A stretch of DNA of 64,000 nucleotides from Mytilus californianus (Eukaryota > Mollusca > Bivalvia > Mytilida > Mytilidae). Of this stretch, positions 24,801 through 39,800 are shown piece after piece. The stretch is from the NCBI RefSeq assembly GCF_021869535.1, contig NW_026262690.1:69929995-69993994 (forward strand), given 5' to 3'. How positions within the stretch are numbered: the first letter of the stretch is position 1; each line of letters starts with the position of its first letter. The translations under genes were made by a program, and so were the position numbers. The notes beneath the pieces were generated by a model. That model saw only the letters and a program-made list of their open reading frames with translations, searched no databases and was not told where the DNA came from.

Positions 24801-27800
24801 AATATTTCTTTAAGATTAAATCTGAACATAACTGTTTAAGGAGATCTTTAACTTTTCATACCATAATTAAAATTACAAATAAGAACTGTTTACTTTTTTT
24901 AAACCTTTTTTAAAGCATTCTAAGTCAGACTGAAAGCTACACATAATAACTGGACTGACAAATATAAACATTTTTAAAATCCAAAGGAAGCTAATTTAAA
25001 CATACCCATTTTGATGTGAGACTTGAGGCACTAATATTAAAGAAAGTGGCACTTGATTCATTGGCAACAGCTTTTGCCTGAAATAAACAAAAAAACAAAC
25101 AGATTTATTGTTTTCTGCAGATACTAATTTTATATTTCATAGTATGCAAAAATTTGACTGATAGCAACAATATAGAAGAAATATATTATTCTTCAAAACA
25201 GTTAATGATAATACATAAGAATGCCATGTGACACTACACAACATGACGTACAAGTTACAAGATGAAGCATGAAGTCATACAAGCATTGTTTCTAACAATA
25301 GAAAGTGTATTTATACAAGTTATAAATAATCATTTTGAATTGTTGAGGTGGGGGTAGTGTAGAAGTGCTCCATAAGCAGCCCTTATTAATTACAATTTTT
25401 GCTAAGTTGGCAATGGCTAACTGTGCCAGGGGTGTCAGGATCAAATCTCTTGGCTAATAATGTAATTAATTTTGGAAGGCAAATCATGCTTTCCTGTTAC
25501 ATAGTAATTCTGACAACTATATAATTCATATCTAACATCAATTTTGATTGGTCAATTATCAGCAACATAATGCATAAATTCATTTGTGCAAAAATACTTT
25601 TCGAATCAATCATTAAAGACTGAACCAATATGTAATGAATTTGGTAAACGCTCACAGCAATTAACATAACTTAAAGACTACTCACCAACATTGTTTTTCC
25701 ATTTCCTGGTGGACCAAACAACAAAAGACCTCTGGCAGGTGCTCTTAAACCAGTAAATAACTGTAAAACAACGGAGCTTTCATAATGATGTTTCCCTATA
25801 CAAGATTCCTGTTTTTTGTTCTCTTTTGGAAAGGTATTAAAACACTACTAAATACTAATTTTGTTGTCTTTTTTAGATTGTAAAATAATTATGGGGCAAA
25901 AGTAAAAATAAACTGTTAACACAGAGATATGTCTCGCCTATTTGTTATTTTGATAATGCAAATGTTGAAATTGAAATAGCAACACTTTAACATGTAAGTT
26001 ATGCAAATATTCAAAGTCAATGAACCATGACTGAAGGTACAGGGCTAAACATTCTCCATGGAAAACAGATGTGCCAATGCTAATACAACTGCATACCAAA
26101 TACCATTGACTTTTCATAAGTCGTTCCCTTTAAACAAACCTACACACAAATATTAACTTGTAAACTATGTTAAAGTTTCAGTCAATAAACCATAATGAGG
26201 GGGTGGGGTTATATAATCTCCATGGCAATGAAACTTGCATATGCCAATACATTTGCATACCAAATATCAATGACTTAACATTAGTCGGACGCTGGAAACA
26301 GCATACCTATGGCTCACTTTTTGACCCTGTCAAGGCAAGACAAAAATTAATGTGAAATATTATACAATTTTTTTTTAAAATCTCATATCAAGTCTCATTG
26401 TGGGTTACGTTTTAGAAATATTTTCAGTATTAAAAATTATAAATATCAAAATACATTATATATGCACTATATGGAAATACCTGCCAAAAAAAGGAATCAT
26501 TGTTAATTGAATTTAAATTGATGTTTTTAGAAATGGATATCATTTTGGATGGGGGATACGAAATCCTCAACTGACAGATTTACAGAATTTTTAAACATAA
26601 TAGAAAGTGTGAGAAAAGAACATCCTTTATATAGACTAAAGCTGTAATATTCTAGTGGTTTAAACAGGACATGGACATTTGGATTTTGTGTTTATTAAAA
26701 AAAAAAGTATTTATAATTTGCAATTATATACATGTATATACAAATAACATGAATAACTATGTGTAATTGCAAATCAGCAGATTATTTACAATCATTCTAA
26801 TATATAAAAACAAAAATTGACAATAAATGATAAAAAGTTTACCTCTGGTCTAAGAGCAGGAAGTATCACTATTTCATGTAATGCCTGTTTAGAAGCTTCT
26901 TGTCCAGCTGTAAATAAAAAAATATGATATAATAAATTGCTTCGCTGAGCACAGCTGGATACGACCGCAGAGGTCCAACCCTGAACAGTTAGGGCAAAAA
27001 TGGTCACAATATTCGCGCTTGATACAGGTCTGAATTTGGAATGTAATTAAATATTTGACACATGATAGGTTTCTGACACAGAATAACTGTAGTCAAAGAA
27101 CTTAGAATTGGATATATGATTTGAATTTATATGTAATTTTTTTGCTTTTGAGCAATACACTTTGCTGTTGTGAACAGACCCCCCCTCCCCCCACAAAAAA
27201 AAAAAAAAAAAATTACCCCCCCCCCCCCCCCCCTTTTTTTTTGCTTTTGTGCAATATATTATGCTGTTGCGTATTGACCCCCCCCCCCCCACACACACAC
27301 ACACACATACTTTGGTCATAATCTCAATTCAAATTTCCAATGGAGTTTGTAACCATAATTACCCATTTAAATACATCATAAAAGTCTTAAAATAGAAAAT
27401 GACATACATAATCATGGCTAAAATTAATATTCCTTAATAGTAACTTATAAAAATAAATTGACAGCTAATCATCTCAAGACAATACAACATTTCTTTATAC
27501 ATAATTTTGAAAGCTGTGTAAGGGAGGTAATCAAAACATTGTGTTTGGAACATCCCTTACACTGCTTTTCAATTGTCTTAAGTAATTGTCCATTAACCAG
27601 GAAACCCTTGTTTTTCCCCCTTTCTTGCCCCTAATTCCTTAACGGTTTGAGCCATAACCCCCCAAAGCCAATCCTAACCATCTCTTTGTTGAATGGAAAC
27701 TTGTGGTATAATTTCAGAGAGATCCATACACCGTTCCACAAGTTATTGTCTGGAAACTAGAAAAATGCTTATTTGGGCACCTTTTTGGCCCCTAATTCCA

Positions 27801-30800
27801 AAACTGTTATGACCATAACCCCCAAAATCAATCCCAAATTTCCTTTTGTGGTTATAAACCGTGTGTTTAAATTTCATAGATTTCTATTTAATTATACTAA
27901 AGTTATTGTCCGGAAACCAACTGTCTTCGGACGATGAATACGACGTGATACCAATATACGACTGCAAAATTTTTTGCGGTCGTATAAAAAATATCATTAT
28001 TGACAGTATTCTATGCTGGTATTACAAATATTATTCATAAAATTAAGAAACTTTCAACTAAAGAATAAATATAACATTCTGTCTAATATCAACAAGACTC
28101 CCAGTGGTGTTGTGATAAAAATACCTATCTCATTTTACGTATTTACACCAAGGCATCAAACCAAATATGAACTATGGTAACTATCAGGGTTTCCGCTGGC
28201 GGTCGCCATTTTCGCATTTGGCAAAAATAAAAATTGTGGCGAATAAAATTCATTATTTGCGAAAGAATTTGGCAAAAGAAATATAATGATTCAATTTCAT
28301 CTACCTTGTTTACTTTTTTTCGGGTTTCTCGGACTTGACCCGATCCGACAATATTCGGAATTCACCTTGAACTCGTTATGATTTTGACAGAAAGTCAATA
28401 ATCAGCTGATTGCATTTTATAGCTGTAGGCAACAATGGACTAATTAATCAAGGTGTTGATTGTATTTATTTAAGAAATAGTGTGGTTAAATGGAGTCACA
28501 TGTCACCTAAAGGATTTATTTACAACTTTGCAACGCACATGTTTGAAGCATAGCGTTAAGTCTCCTCTAATTCTTTTTAGCGATGGTGTCGAAAGTAAAC
28601 TATTATTATGACGAAAACTGTCAAAGCAAAAAACAATCGCCCACTTTGCACTTTATCTTTCAACTTTGATAGAAATAAATGATTTGAATTGCCAATTTGG
28701 GTACCAGTCCTTTACAACTCTTTTGGAAACGCATGTGTTTCAAGCATAATTTAATGCCTAGACTTTTTCTTTTACGATGATCCGGAAACCTGTTGCTTCT
28801 AAGAAATATATTCTAAAGATAGAAAAATCTATGACTAAGTCTTTATCCTTCAACAAGACGGAAAGATATATATCCGTTAAACTATTTGAGATCAATCTCG
28901 TGTATGTGCTGAAAAGTAAATGCTTAGTGTTTATTCATTACAATGCAGATTAAAAAAAGATTTGTACAATTATCTTAGACTAGTATGGGGCAAAATGATG
29001 TTTTTTTATTGATAGAAAGAAGGGAAAATTCAAAGAAAAAATATATTTATGTTAGTTATAAGTTGGCGAAAAAAGAATTGAAAGTGGCGAAAAATATATT
29101 ATTTTGGCGAAAGAGGTGGCGAAAAAGAATATTGACCCAGGGGAAACCCTGGTAACTATGGTAACTGTCTAAAAAAATAACACTTTTTGTGCTTTCACAA
29201 GCTTAATCATGTGTATCATTTACAAAGCTATTTAGCAACTGTAACTCCAAACTAAATATTTCAATGTAAAAATTTCATCATATGCAAATGCTTTTTTTAC
29301 TGATACATCCCACTAAATATGAATAAGATCTGTCAAAGATAAAAGATCAGTTTCCAATACAATTTTAAATAAATGCATCTTTTACATTGGTGAAAGCAGT
29401 CTTATCTATAATAAATAAATGGAGAATGTGTCCATTGCATACAACATTATAAAGGGGCATAACTCAAGAAAAATAAAAGTGACGCTATCCAAATTTGTAC
29501 TTGATCTTAGTTTTGTGGTAATAAGTATTGTGTATAGGTTTCATGTTTGGTTGGGGCAAACTTAAGTTACAGAACGGAAACTAAGAATTTTGCAATTTTT
29601 CAATTTATAAAGGGGCATAACTCAATAATGGTTAAAGTGACACTACCCAAACTCAACTTGATCTATGTTTTATCAGTGGAAGGCAAAATTAAACATTGCA
29701 TTGTATAAAGCATTGATTGTAGTTGATTCAACTATAATCATGGACAAAGGAAGATAACTCGAATTTTAAAAATTACATGAACAATGACATCATTGATATT
29801 TTAAGGAAAAAAAATGAAAAATTTAGCAATTTTTCCATTTGTAAAGGGGCATAACTCTAGAACAGTAAAAGTGACGCCACCAAAATTCAAACTTGATCTG
29901 TGTATTGTGGTAATAAGCATTGTGTATAAGTTTCATAACATTTGGTTGAGGCAAACTTAAGTTAGAGAACAGAAATGAAAAATTTTGCAATTTTTCCATT
30001 TATAAAGGGGCATAACTATAGAATGGTTAAAGTGGCGCCACCAAAATTCATACTTGATCTGTGTTTTGTGGTAATAAGCATTGTGTATATATAGTTGAGG
30101 CAAACTTAAGTTAGAGAACGGAAACCAATTTTGTGACGTATATACGTACGAACAGACGGACAAGGGTAAAACTTAATGCCCACTCCGCTTCGTCGGGGGC
30201 ATAAAAAATAAAAAAATATATATAATACTTACAAGTTCATATTCCTATCATAGCAAATTTTCTATTAAACTTGTCTTGACTCAGGTAAATTTAAAACTTG
30301 ACACTTTATTGTTGAAATCGTAAGATGACCTCTAAATGTCAAAAATGATTTTCGTGTTTTATTGATGGGTTGCTGTTACATTGGTTTATACCCTATTTCT
30401 CCATTTATTCACAACTATAATTTCTCTGATCTTACCAATATCTTTAAAATCAACATGAGGTCCAGTATCTATAATTTCTCCTAATATTGTCTCTGCTAAT
30501 TTCTTATCTACATTTTTTAATTTTAGGCGATTTAAATCTATCTTCCTTGGATGGTTTGAGGGCAACTGAAAAATTAAAGTTGAGTAATTATTTGATAACC
30601 TTTTCATTTTCATTAATACATGTAGTACATAAGTATATCATTTCTTAGTCATTATGAATTAACTATAAGCTCATAAATTAACTATAACCATATATATTTT
30701 GATGCCTCCAATTTAAGAAGATTTCCAGGTCGAATAAGTACTCTTGTAACAACTTTCATGGTTTTTCAATATCATATGTATTGTAAGTATTTACTAAATA

Positions 30801-33800
30801 TTTCATAGCTTATCAAGGATAATAGTTTCAAGATTTTATCGATACTGCTAAAATTGGTCAGTCTAAAAGGATAATCTCTGTGAAACTGATACATTCCAAT
30901 TCTTACATAACTGACTACCAATTTGGTAAACATTATCCATGTCATTAGGGACCTAATCACAAACTTAAATCTAGTAAACTATGTGAAATATTCAAATTCA
31001 ATGGTGCATGACTAAGGAGGCGGAGCAATATTCTCCTTAAAAAAGAGACGTACCAATGCTAAATCAATTGCCTACCAAATATCATTAACTTAACTTTAGG
31101 CCTGGGACCACAATTAATTTTCTAGTGTATTTCTTAAGAACAATAAATGCAAATTCTAAAAATGCCACCTGTGCTTTTTCTCAATAAGATTTTTACACTG
31201 TAGTGTATCACTTTTGGGACAAATTATATCAAAATTATAGAAAATAAAAGAACAGAGTTCCAATGTCCCTCATGTTTTATCTACTTTATCTATCCAAGGC
31301 CACAACTAAAAAATTTTTTTTTGGTTCTTTAAAACTTTTTACAAATATCTTAGAGAAATGAAAGGCTTGAGAGAGCAAATACAATGCCATTTCCAACATA
31401 ATTAATATTTTCAAGGGGCATAACTCTTTTAAAGATATTTGATCGGCACTGATTTTCGAACTTGTCCAAGACATTGCTGATATAAACCTTTGACATAAAT
31501 TTGATAAAAATCTGGCAAGAATTGTACATCGCCGCTGATTTTACAACTTGTCCGAGACATTGCTGATATAAACCTATGGTTTTCCCGTTTGAGTGGTTTT
31601 ACACTAGTAATTTTTGGGGCCCTTTATAGCTTGCTGTTCCGTGTGAGCCAAGGCTCCGTGTTGAAGACCGTACTTTGACCTATAATGGTTTACTTTTATA
31701 AATTTTGACTTGGTTGGCGAGTTGTCTCATTGGCACTCATACCACATCTTCTTATATCTATGATACAAGTTTTATAAAAATCTGACAAAAATTGTACATG
31801 TGAGAGCACTAACAAGACCGGACAGATGCCTGGTAATTCTATGTCCCCCGCAACACGTTGTATGGTGGACAAAAATAGACCATGACTGAAGGAGCAGGCC
31901 ATATAATCTCATTGGATTAGATATGCCAATGATTATACAACTGCATACCAAATATAATGGACTTACCTTTAAAACTTACTTTTAAAATGACCTAATCACA
32001 AATTTTAGCATGCATATATGTAAACTTTGAAAAAGTTTTTAAAGTCAATGGATCAGGACTGAGGGGCTCGGCAATAAATTATCCATGGAAAAGAGATGTG
32101 CTAATGCTAATACACCTGCATATCAAATATTTTTGACTTTCCATCAGTGGTTCACCTAAAAGTGACCTAATCACAAGCCATAACATGTGAACTATTCTGA
32201 AATTTCGCAGTCAATGGACCATGATTGAGGGGCACGTGATAAATGAAATGTGCTAATGCTAATACATATGTTTACCAAATATCATTGACTTGCCATAAGT
32301 GGTTCTCCTCAGTGACCCTATCACAAACTTTAACAAATTTTTTAAGTAGGTTGAAACAGCATGCCTTAGTCTCGAATCTGCGACAACATAGAGACAAGAC
32401 AAAAATCATAACTTTTACTGTTCATGATGATTTCTCCTATAGAAATTCATATTTTCTAACTGTGGTCTAGACTATATGTTGATCAGGATTGTGTATCTGT
32501 ACATGATCATGTCCCTTCTTATGACACCCTATGTTCTGACTTACATTTTCTGACTGTTGTCTGGTATGTGTTCGATTTGTCCTCGGTGAAGGTGTTTGAG
32601 GCATCCTATTTCCTCTATTAGGACTAAATGTTCTAGGGAGACTATTACTTTTATGTACAGCTATTGGTTGTTTCATTCCTCTTATTGGCTTGTAAGTAAC
32701 TGAAATTAAAGTTATAAATATACATTTATCAATTATTCTGCAAAATATTACTGAGACATGTTTACAAATGAAGCCATCTTGGCTATCTGTGACTTCAGAT
32801 GTAAATAGAGTCTAATGTAATGCACCAAAGCTCACAAAATGATACTTTGTCCCTTGTATTTGTCTTAGTGTATAAAGTATTGACCCTTACCATGCAGAGA
32901 GAAATTCCAACTTTATTTTAAACACACTGTTCGGGGTGGGCAAAAACAATTGAATATCAAGCATCATTTAGGGCATTCAAATGTTCTAAGTCAAACATTG
33001 TATATTTCAAACTATGATTTTAGTTTTGGAGACAGGCATTTAAAGCATAATTTGTGACACACCCTCAATATGTCATTATATATGAATATAAATATATAAA
33101 TTAAAGGATATGTGGAGTGTATACCATTGAAACAGCAACCAAACTATCCAAATAACCAAAACACATCTAGAAAGCAATATATATGAGACAGTGCTCAGCC
33201 CATCTTCACAAATCTATAGGGCAACACAGTCATCAACAGTAGACAGGTGTCTAGATAATATGTCAATCTCTAAATTGATCAAGGATGGGAACAAATAATT
33301 TATGTAATGTGAGAGTGTTTTTTATGATTTTTTGGTGAAGGCAAAGTTGGCAAACCCCTCCACGAAAAAAAATTTCAACTAGTTTTTGTCAAACCAATTG
33401 GTTCCACTTTATTAGCACAAAATTTTCTTAAATCATTTTCAAACACAAATTTTCCTCATCAACATGTATATTTGCTGTTTTGGTGGAAATACATGATGTT
33501 ATTTATACATGTTTCTATTTTAATGAATAGTTTGTATTGGGAAAAACTTCCCCATATGCAGAAATGGAGTAAAGTTCATGATTTGCTATGGGAAACCTCA
33601 CAACTTAACCTGAAAAAAAATTATGGAAGTTGACAACTACACATGCTGTGGAGTTATTCTATCAAGTTTTGAATCTTTCTTATTCAAACTGTATGAGATT
33701 TGAAATTGACAAAGTTTGTGATGAACACAGACAGACAGACCAAAATATGTCTCCTCAAACATGTGGGATTCTATAATATACAAATTGCAAAATTTCTCAG

Positions 33801-36800
33801 CTGTAAACAGAAAATAAGCTGTCTCAGTGATTTGTCTTTTTAGCTCAAGCTACTACAAAATGTACATACACTACATAGTTCAATAACTTCTATAACATTC
33901 AATTAACTGTAATAGTTTATCAATCAATAAAACATTGACAACACATGTGGTATAAGCTGAATAATTTATATTGGATATATACTTTCACTTATTACTGACA
34001 TGATTTTATCTTACTTTAGAATGTTGTGTAAACTTTTTTTATGAGAATATTGTTTTTTAAGTTTTCAAAGAAAAGTTACTTGATGAAATAATTGTGCTAT
34101 TTTTACATTCTAACATATGAATTTCTTATTTTAGTACAGATTATTTTCTATGTAGATAGGAAATTATATCACTTTTTATTTTTTTAAAGCTTAAGGGGAA
34201 ACCAAATTTTTTTTTATCAGGTCAATGATAAATATGCCTTAAACTTTACTCAAGACAAAGAGGTCCTCATTTAAAAACTCAGAAAAACATAATCCACACT
34301 GACCCAAATGTTGCTGGACAGCTCTAAAATATCCAAGAAGACTGTTCTGGTTCTAACAAGTGTAAATGGGTCACAGATTTTTCTAAGATTTGCTTATAAC
34401 TACTTAAACTTAATATCTTTGAAAAAATGCAATTATCTCTTATAATTTTCTGAAAGTTATTGCATGAATTCTTTCAAAATAGGTGTAGTTTTGTATAGAA
34501 AGAATATTCCATGGATGAAAAAGTTCTTTAAATCATCAAATCTCAAAAACCAATACATAGATATTTCTAAAAATTGATTTGTTGTTGCCACATAAATTTC
34601 TGTCTGATTTATAATCATAATAATCATAAGGTCACTGACTTCATTTTTGATGAATTAACCAATCACTTTCATGACCGTTTTGGAAATGAAAATTTTTTTT
34701 ATTTCAAATTATGTTTATCTTTGATGAGGTTTTATCTTTAATTTGCATTTGACGTTTTTATTTTAAAAGAATATCACTTTCACTTTCGTATCACCAAAAT
34801 AAGAAAGTTGGTGACTATAATTGTTTTACATAATTACAATGATAATTTGTCTGTTATTTTGTGTTGTTTATCCTATGGATAAATTTACCCCCTTGTTAAA
34901 TCCTTGGTTAAATGATTCAGATTTAATCTTGCTCTGGACATTTATTAAAAACAAAAGGTAGTCTCTGCCACGTCCATATTGAAGTTGCACTAAATAATAT
35001 TAACTTTGAGCCTTTGAAATTTGTAATTTACTATTAAAATAACAAAAAGGTAAGAAATATCTCTGCGTAAACAGTTTATTTATAAAAGTAATCATATTCA
35101 TCAGCCAAAACAATTTTCTAGGATCTGGAAAGTGTTGATTTAACTTTTAACTTAAAAAAACTTCAGTGAAAACTTAACCATGAATTGGATAAAAAGAAGT
35201 TGAACACAGGTTAAGATTTAACTCAGGGTTAATATATTAACCAAAAGATGAACAATTGGGTCAACAAATCTGATATACATGAGAATTGATAATTAACTTT
35301 CTTCCTAGAGGAGCTACAAGCAAACTTCACAAAATGATACCCATCGCCCCTTGATAAGTTCATGATTTGCTAAGGGAAAATTATTCTCATTAAATACAAA
35401 ATAGGAGGTGCACAATAGCATTACATGATTAAGATTCTAAGAAAGTTTTAATAATTTCTAATAAGAAGGTTAGGAGCATTTGCATATACAAACGTGAACT
35501 GTAGTGTGATTATGACTAAGTCCATCTCATGCCAAAGTTTTCCTACAAAATAATTTGGCCGAAGAAATGAAATAGATGCAAAAGTACATCATGTGAGTAA
35601 GATTCTGTTGAAATTTCACAAAATTCTAACACATGCTTCAGGAGCCATTGCACATACAGATAGGAGATGGAAGAACGATCAAACAGGTGAACTCCAGTAT
35701 ATATATCGCCTGCTTCTCAAAGCATGGGATAAAATAAGCACTGCCACGACTGTTAACTAAAGGACTAGGTATCAAATGGCCTTTATTTGGTTTTGTTGTT
35801 CTAAGTGTGTTCATATTTACCACATTTTTACATAATGACCATATCAAACATTTCAAAGAAGATAAATATACAAAGTTTATAGATTTCAACTGGTGACCAG
35901 TTGAAATATTGACGTTCTTTTTTTGAAGAAACTTACATGGCAAAAAATTTTAAAAACATTTTCTTTTCTTAAAAAATTTTCAGCCATTATAATGATATCC
36001 CTTGCTTTCAAAAATTCAAAAAAATTTATAAAGATGTAAATTGCAATATTCCTAAACATATTTTTGGGATCATGGCTAGGATAGTCTTTCAGAATATAAA
36101 AAATGCTTCAATTTTTTTTCTTTAACAATAATTTGCAAAAAACAACCATCCAATTATAATCATAGAGACATTAGGAAATGAGAAAGAACATGGAAAGTGA
36201 TTTTTCATTTCTAATATTTGGAACCCTTAATAACCTAAATACACAACAACATTAATAAGTAAAGGTATAAAACCACTAATTCACAGCCCCATTGCTTTCT
36301 ATGTTAAATTCTGCAATTTCAAGCATAAATGGCTACTTTGTCTGAAGTTCAAATAAAGTGGCAGTTATTTCATGTCAAAACTGTACTTTATGCTGACTTG
36401 TGCTGAAAAAATCAACATACCTTTAATTGCATATTAGAGCGTACTGGTTCCCAGAAGTTTGATAGTACAAAAACAGGAACTTCTGATCTGAACAACAGGC
36501 CAAATGAGCCCTCCTATTAAAATTGCATATACTTCTTTATTATTCAAATAAAACTTTCAACAAGGGTTCTACAGTGATCCCAAGTCCCCAAGCTTTCATT
36601 TGATACTAAAACTACCCAAATATTCCCACTATTGACAAAGATACAGCTATGCGTAGGAACTATTTTGTTTAAAATATGTACTACTTTCTTGTATGTTCTT
36701 TCCGACCGGGCCTGAATTAGTGGTTCTATACCTATAACAGCACCAAACTTGTTATATTGACTTCTGCTTGACTTAATTTCCTTCTATGATCTATTTCTAG

Positions 36801-39800
36801 CATAGAAAAACACATAAAGCTTTTGTCAAAACACTATATCACTGAATTCAAGCTCAAATTGGACTGGTAGTAACATATGCGTTAAATAAAGAAAACTACA
36901 TATGGATACCAATAGTGACAGATATGACACTTTTTCAATTTTTACCAGTTCTGATTTGTTAATATCTACTCAAATAACAGTGTTCTTACCTATATGTCTT
37001 ATTTTTATCAGAAATTCTTCCTTGAATATAAATACAGTGGTCCAAACATGAAATATAATTGATAATTTTGTCCCCCCTTTTTTCTACATGTTGGAAAAGG
37101 AGAGTGATTTGGTAAAAAAATCATACTTTTATGTATAAACATGGATCAACAAGAGCAATTTATGTATTTCCAAGCTAGACAACTTGCTAAAATGGTTATT
37201 AAATGCATTTCAAGAGAGATTTTGGAATTCCTATATAAGTATACACCAATTTTCCTTGAAATAAATAATTCACCAAGAAACACAATAAAACTTGAACACT
37301 CACTAGATAATTTGACCAAAAACAATATTTATACTATAAACTAGTCATAATATACAAGTTTCATTGGTTTCAGTGTTAGATAATCCAAAAATTTAAATTT
37401 CAGGTAAAATCTTAACTGTGTGCATGCTAAATGACCAAAAAAGGCTAAACTACCTTATTGTAGCAATTTGAGGGCTGTAATTTGACACTAACATAATTGT
37501 TACATAAAAAAAATAATGTAACATGATTTCTGACAACAAATGTGACCAGTTTTCACTGTAAAGGGTATGATTTCTAAAAATAGAATTTCACATGCCTGTC
37601 AGTATAACAGCACCAAACTTGTTATATTGACTTCTGCTTGACTTAATTTCCTTCTATGATCTATTTCTAGCATAGAAAAACACATAAAGCTTTTGTCAAA
37701 ACACTATATCACTGAATTCAAGCTCAAATTGGACTGGTAGTAACATATGCGTTAAATAAAGAAAACTACATATGGATACCAATAGTGACAGATATGACAC
37801 TTTTTCAATTTTTACCAGTTCTGATTTGTTAATATCTACTCAAATAACAGTGTTCTTACCTATATGTCTTATTTTTATCAGAAATTCTTCCTTGAATATA
37901 AATACAGTGGTCCAAACATGAAATATAATTGATAATTTTGTCCCCCCTTTTTTCTACATGTTGGAAAAGGAGAGTGATTTGGTAAAAAAATCATACTTTT
38001 ATGTATAAACATGGATCAACAAGAGCAATTTATGTATCTCCAAGCTAGACAACTTGCTAAAATGGTTATTAAATGCATTTCAAGAGAGATTTTGGAATTC
38101 CTATATAAGTATACACCAATTTTCCTTGAAATAAATAATTCACCAAGAAACACAATAAAACTTGAACACTCACTAGATAATTTGACCAAAAACAATATTT
38201 ATACTATAAAATAGTCATAATATACAAGTTTCATTGGTTTCAGTGTTAGATAATCCAAAAATTTAAATTTCAGGTAAAATCTTAACTGTGTGCATGCTAA
38301 ATGACCAAAAAAGGCTAAACTACCTTATTGTAGCAATTTGAGGGCTGTAAATTGACACTAACATAATTGTTACATAAAAAAAATAATGTAACATGATTTC
38401 TGACAACAAATGTGACCAGTTTTCACTGTAAAGGGTATGATTTCTAAAAATAGAATTTCACATGCCTGTCAGTTATAACAGCACCAAACTTGTTTTATTG
38501 ACTTCTGCTTGACTTAATTTCCTTCTATGATCTATTTCTAGCATAGAAAAACACATAAAGCTTTTGTCAAAACACTATATCACTGAATTCAAGCTCAAAT
38601 TGGACTGGTAGTAACATATGCGTTAAATAAAGAAAACTACATATGGATACCAATAGTGACAGATATGACACTTTTTCAATTTTTACCAGTTCTGATTTGT
38701 TAATATCTACTCAAATAACAGTGTTCTTACCTATATGTCTTATTTTTATCAGAAATTCTTCCTTGAATATAAATACAGTGGTCCAAACATGAAATATAAT
38801 TGATAATTTTGTCCCCCCTTTTTTCTACATGTTGGAAAAGGAGAGTGATTTGGTAAAAAAATCATACTTTTATGTATAAACATGGATCAACAAGAGCAAT
38901 TTATGTATCTCCAAGCTAGACAACTTGCTAAAATGGTTATTAAATGCATTTCAAGAGAGATTTTGGAATTCCTATATAAGTATACACCAATTTTCCTTGA
39001 AATAAATAATTCACCAAGAAACACAATAAAACTTGAACACTCACTAGATAATTTGACCAAAAACAATATTTATACTATAAACTAGTCATAATATACAAGT
39101 TTCATTGGTTTCAGTGTTAGATAATCCAAAAATTTAAATTTCAGGTAAAATCTTAACTGTGTGCATGCTAAATGACCAAAAAAGGCTAAACTACCTTATT
39201 GTAGCAATTTGAGGGCTGTAATTTGACACTAACATAATTGCTACATAAAAAAAATAATGTAACATGATTTCTGACAACAAATGTGACCAGTTTTCACTGT
39301 AAAGGGTATGATTTCTAAAAATAGAATTTCACATGCCTGTCAGTAATAGGTATAAAACCACTAATTCACAGCCCCATTGCTTTCTATGTTAAATTCTGCA
39401 ATTTCAAGCATAAATGGCTACTTTGTCTGAAGTTCAAATAAAGTGGCAGTTATTTCATGTCAAAACTGTACTTTATGCTGACTTGTGCTGAAAAAATCAA
39501 CATACCTTTAATTGCATATTAGAGCGTACTGGTTCCCGGAAGTTTGATAGTACAAAAACAGGAACTTCTGATCTGAACAACAGGCCAAATGAGCCCTCCT
39601 ATTAAAATTGCATATACTTCTTTATTATTCAAATAAAACTTTCAACAAGGGTTCTACAGTGATCCCAAGTCCCCAAGCTTTCATTTGATACTAAAACTAC
39701 CCAAATATTCCCACTATTGACAAAGATACAGCTATGCGTAGGAACTATTTTGTTTAAAATATGTACTACTTTCTTGTATGTTCTTTCCGACCGGGCCTGA

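Noticed and set aside
25350..25450. Second tRNA-derived SINE head
   Set aside because: A single B-box-like string (ggatcaaatctc) without a matching A box or shared body.
37141..39085. Three 67-codon open frames as a small gene family
   Set aside because: They repeat only because the 870-bp units repeat. There is no domain, no splice context and no sign of coding constraint among the few substitutions.
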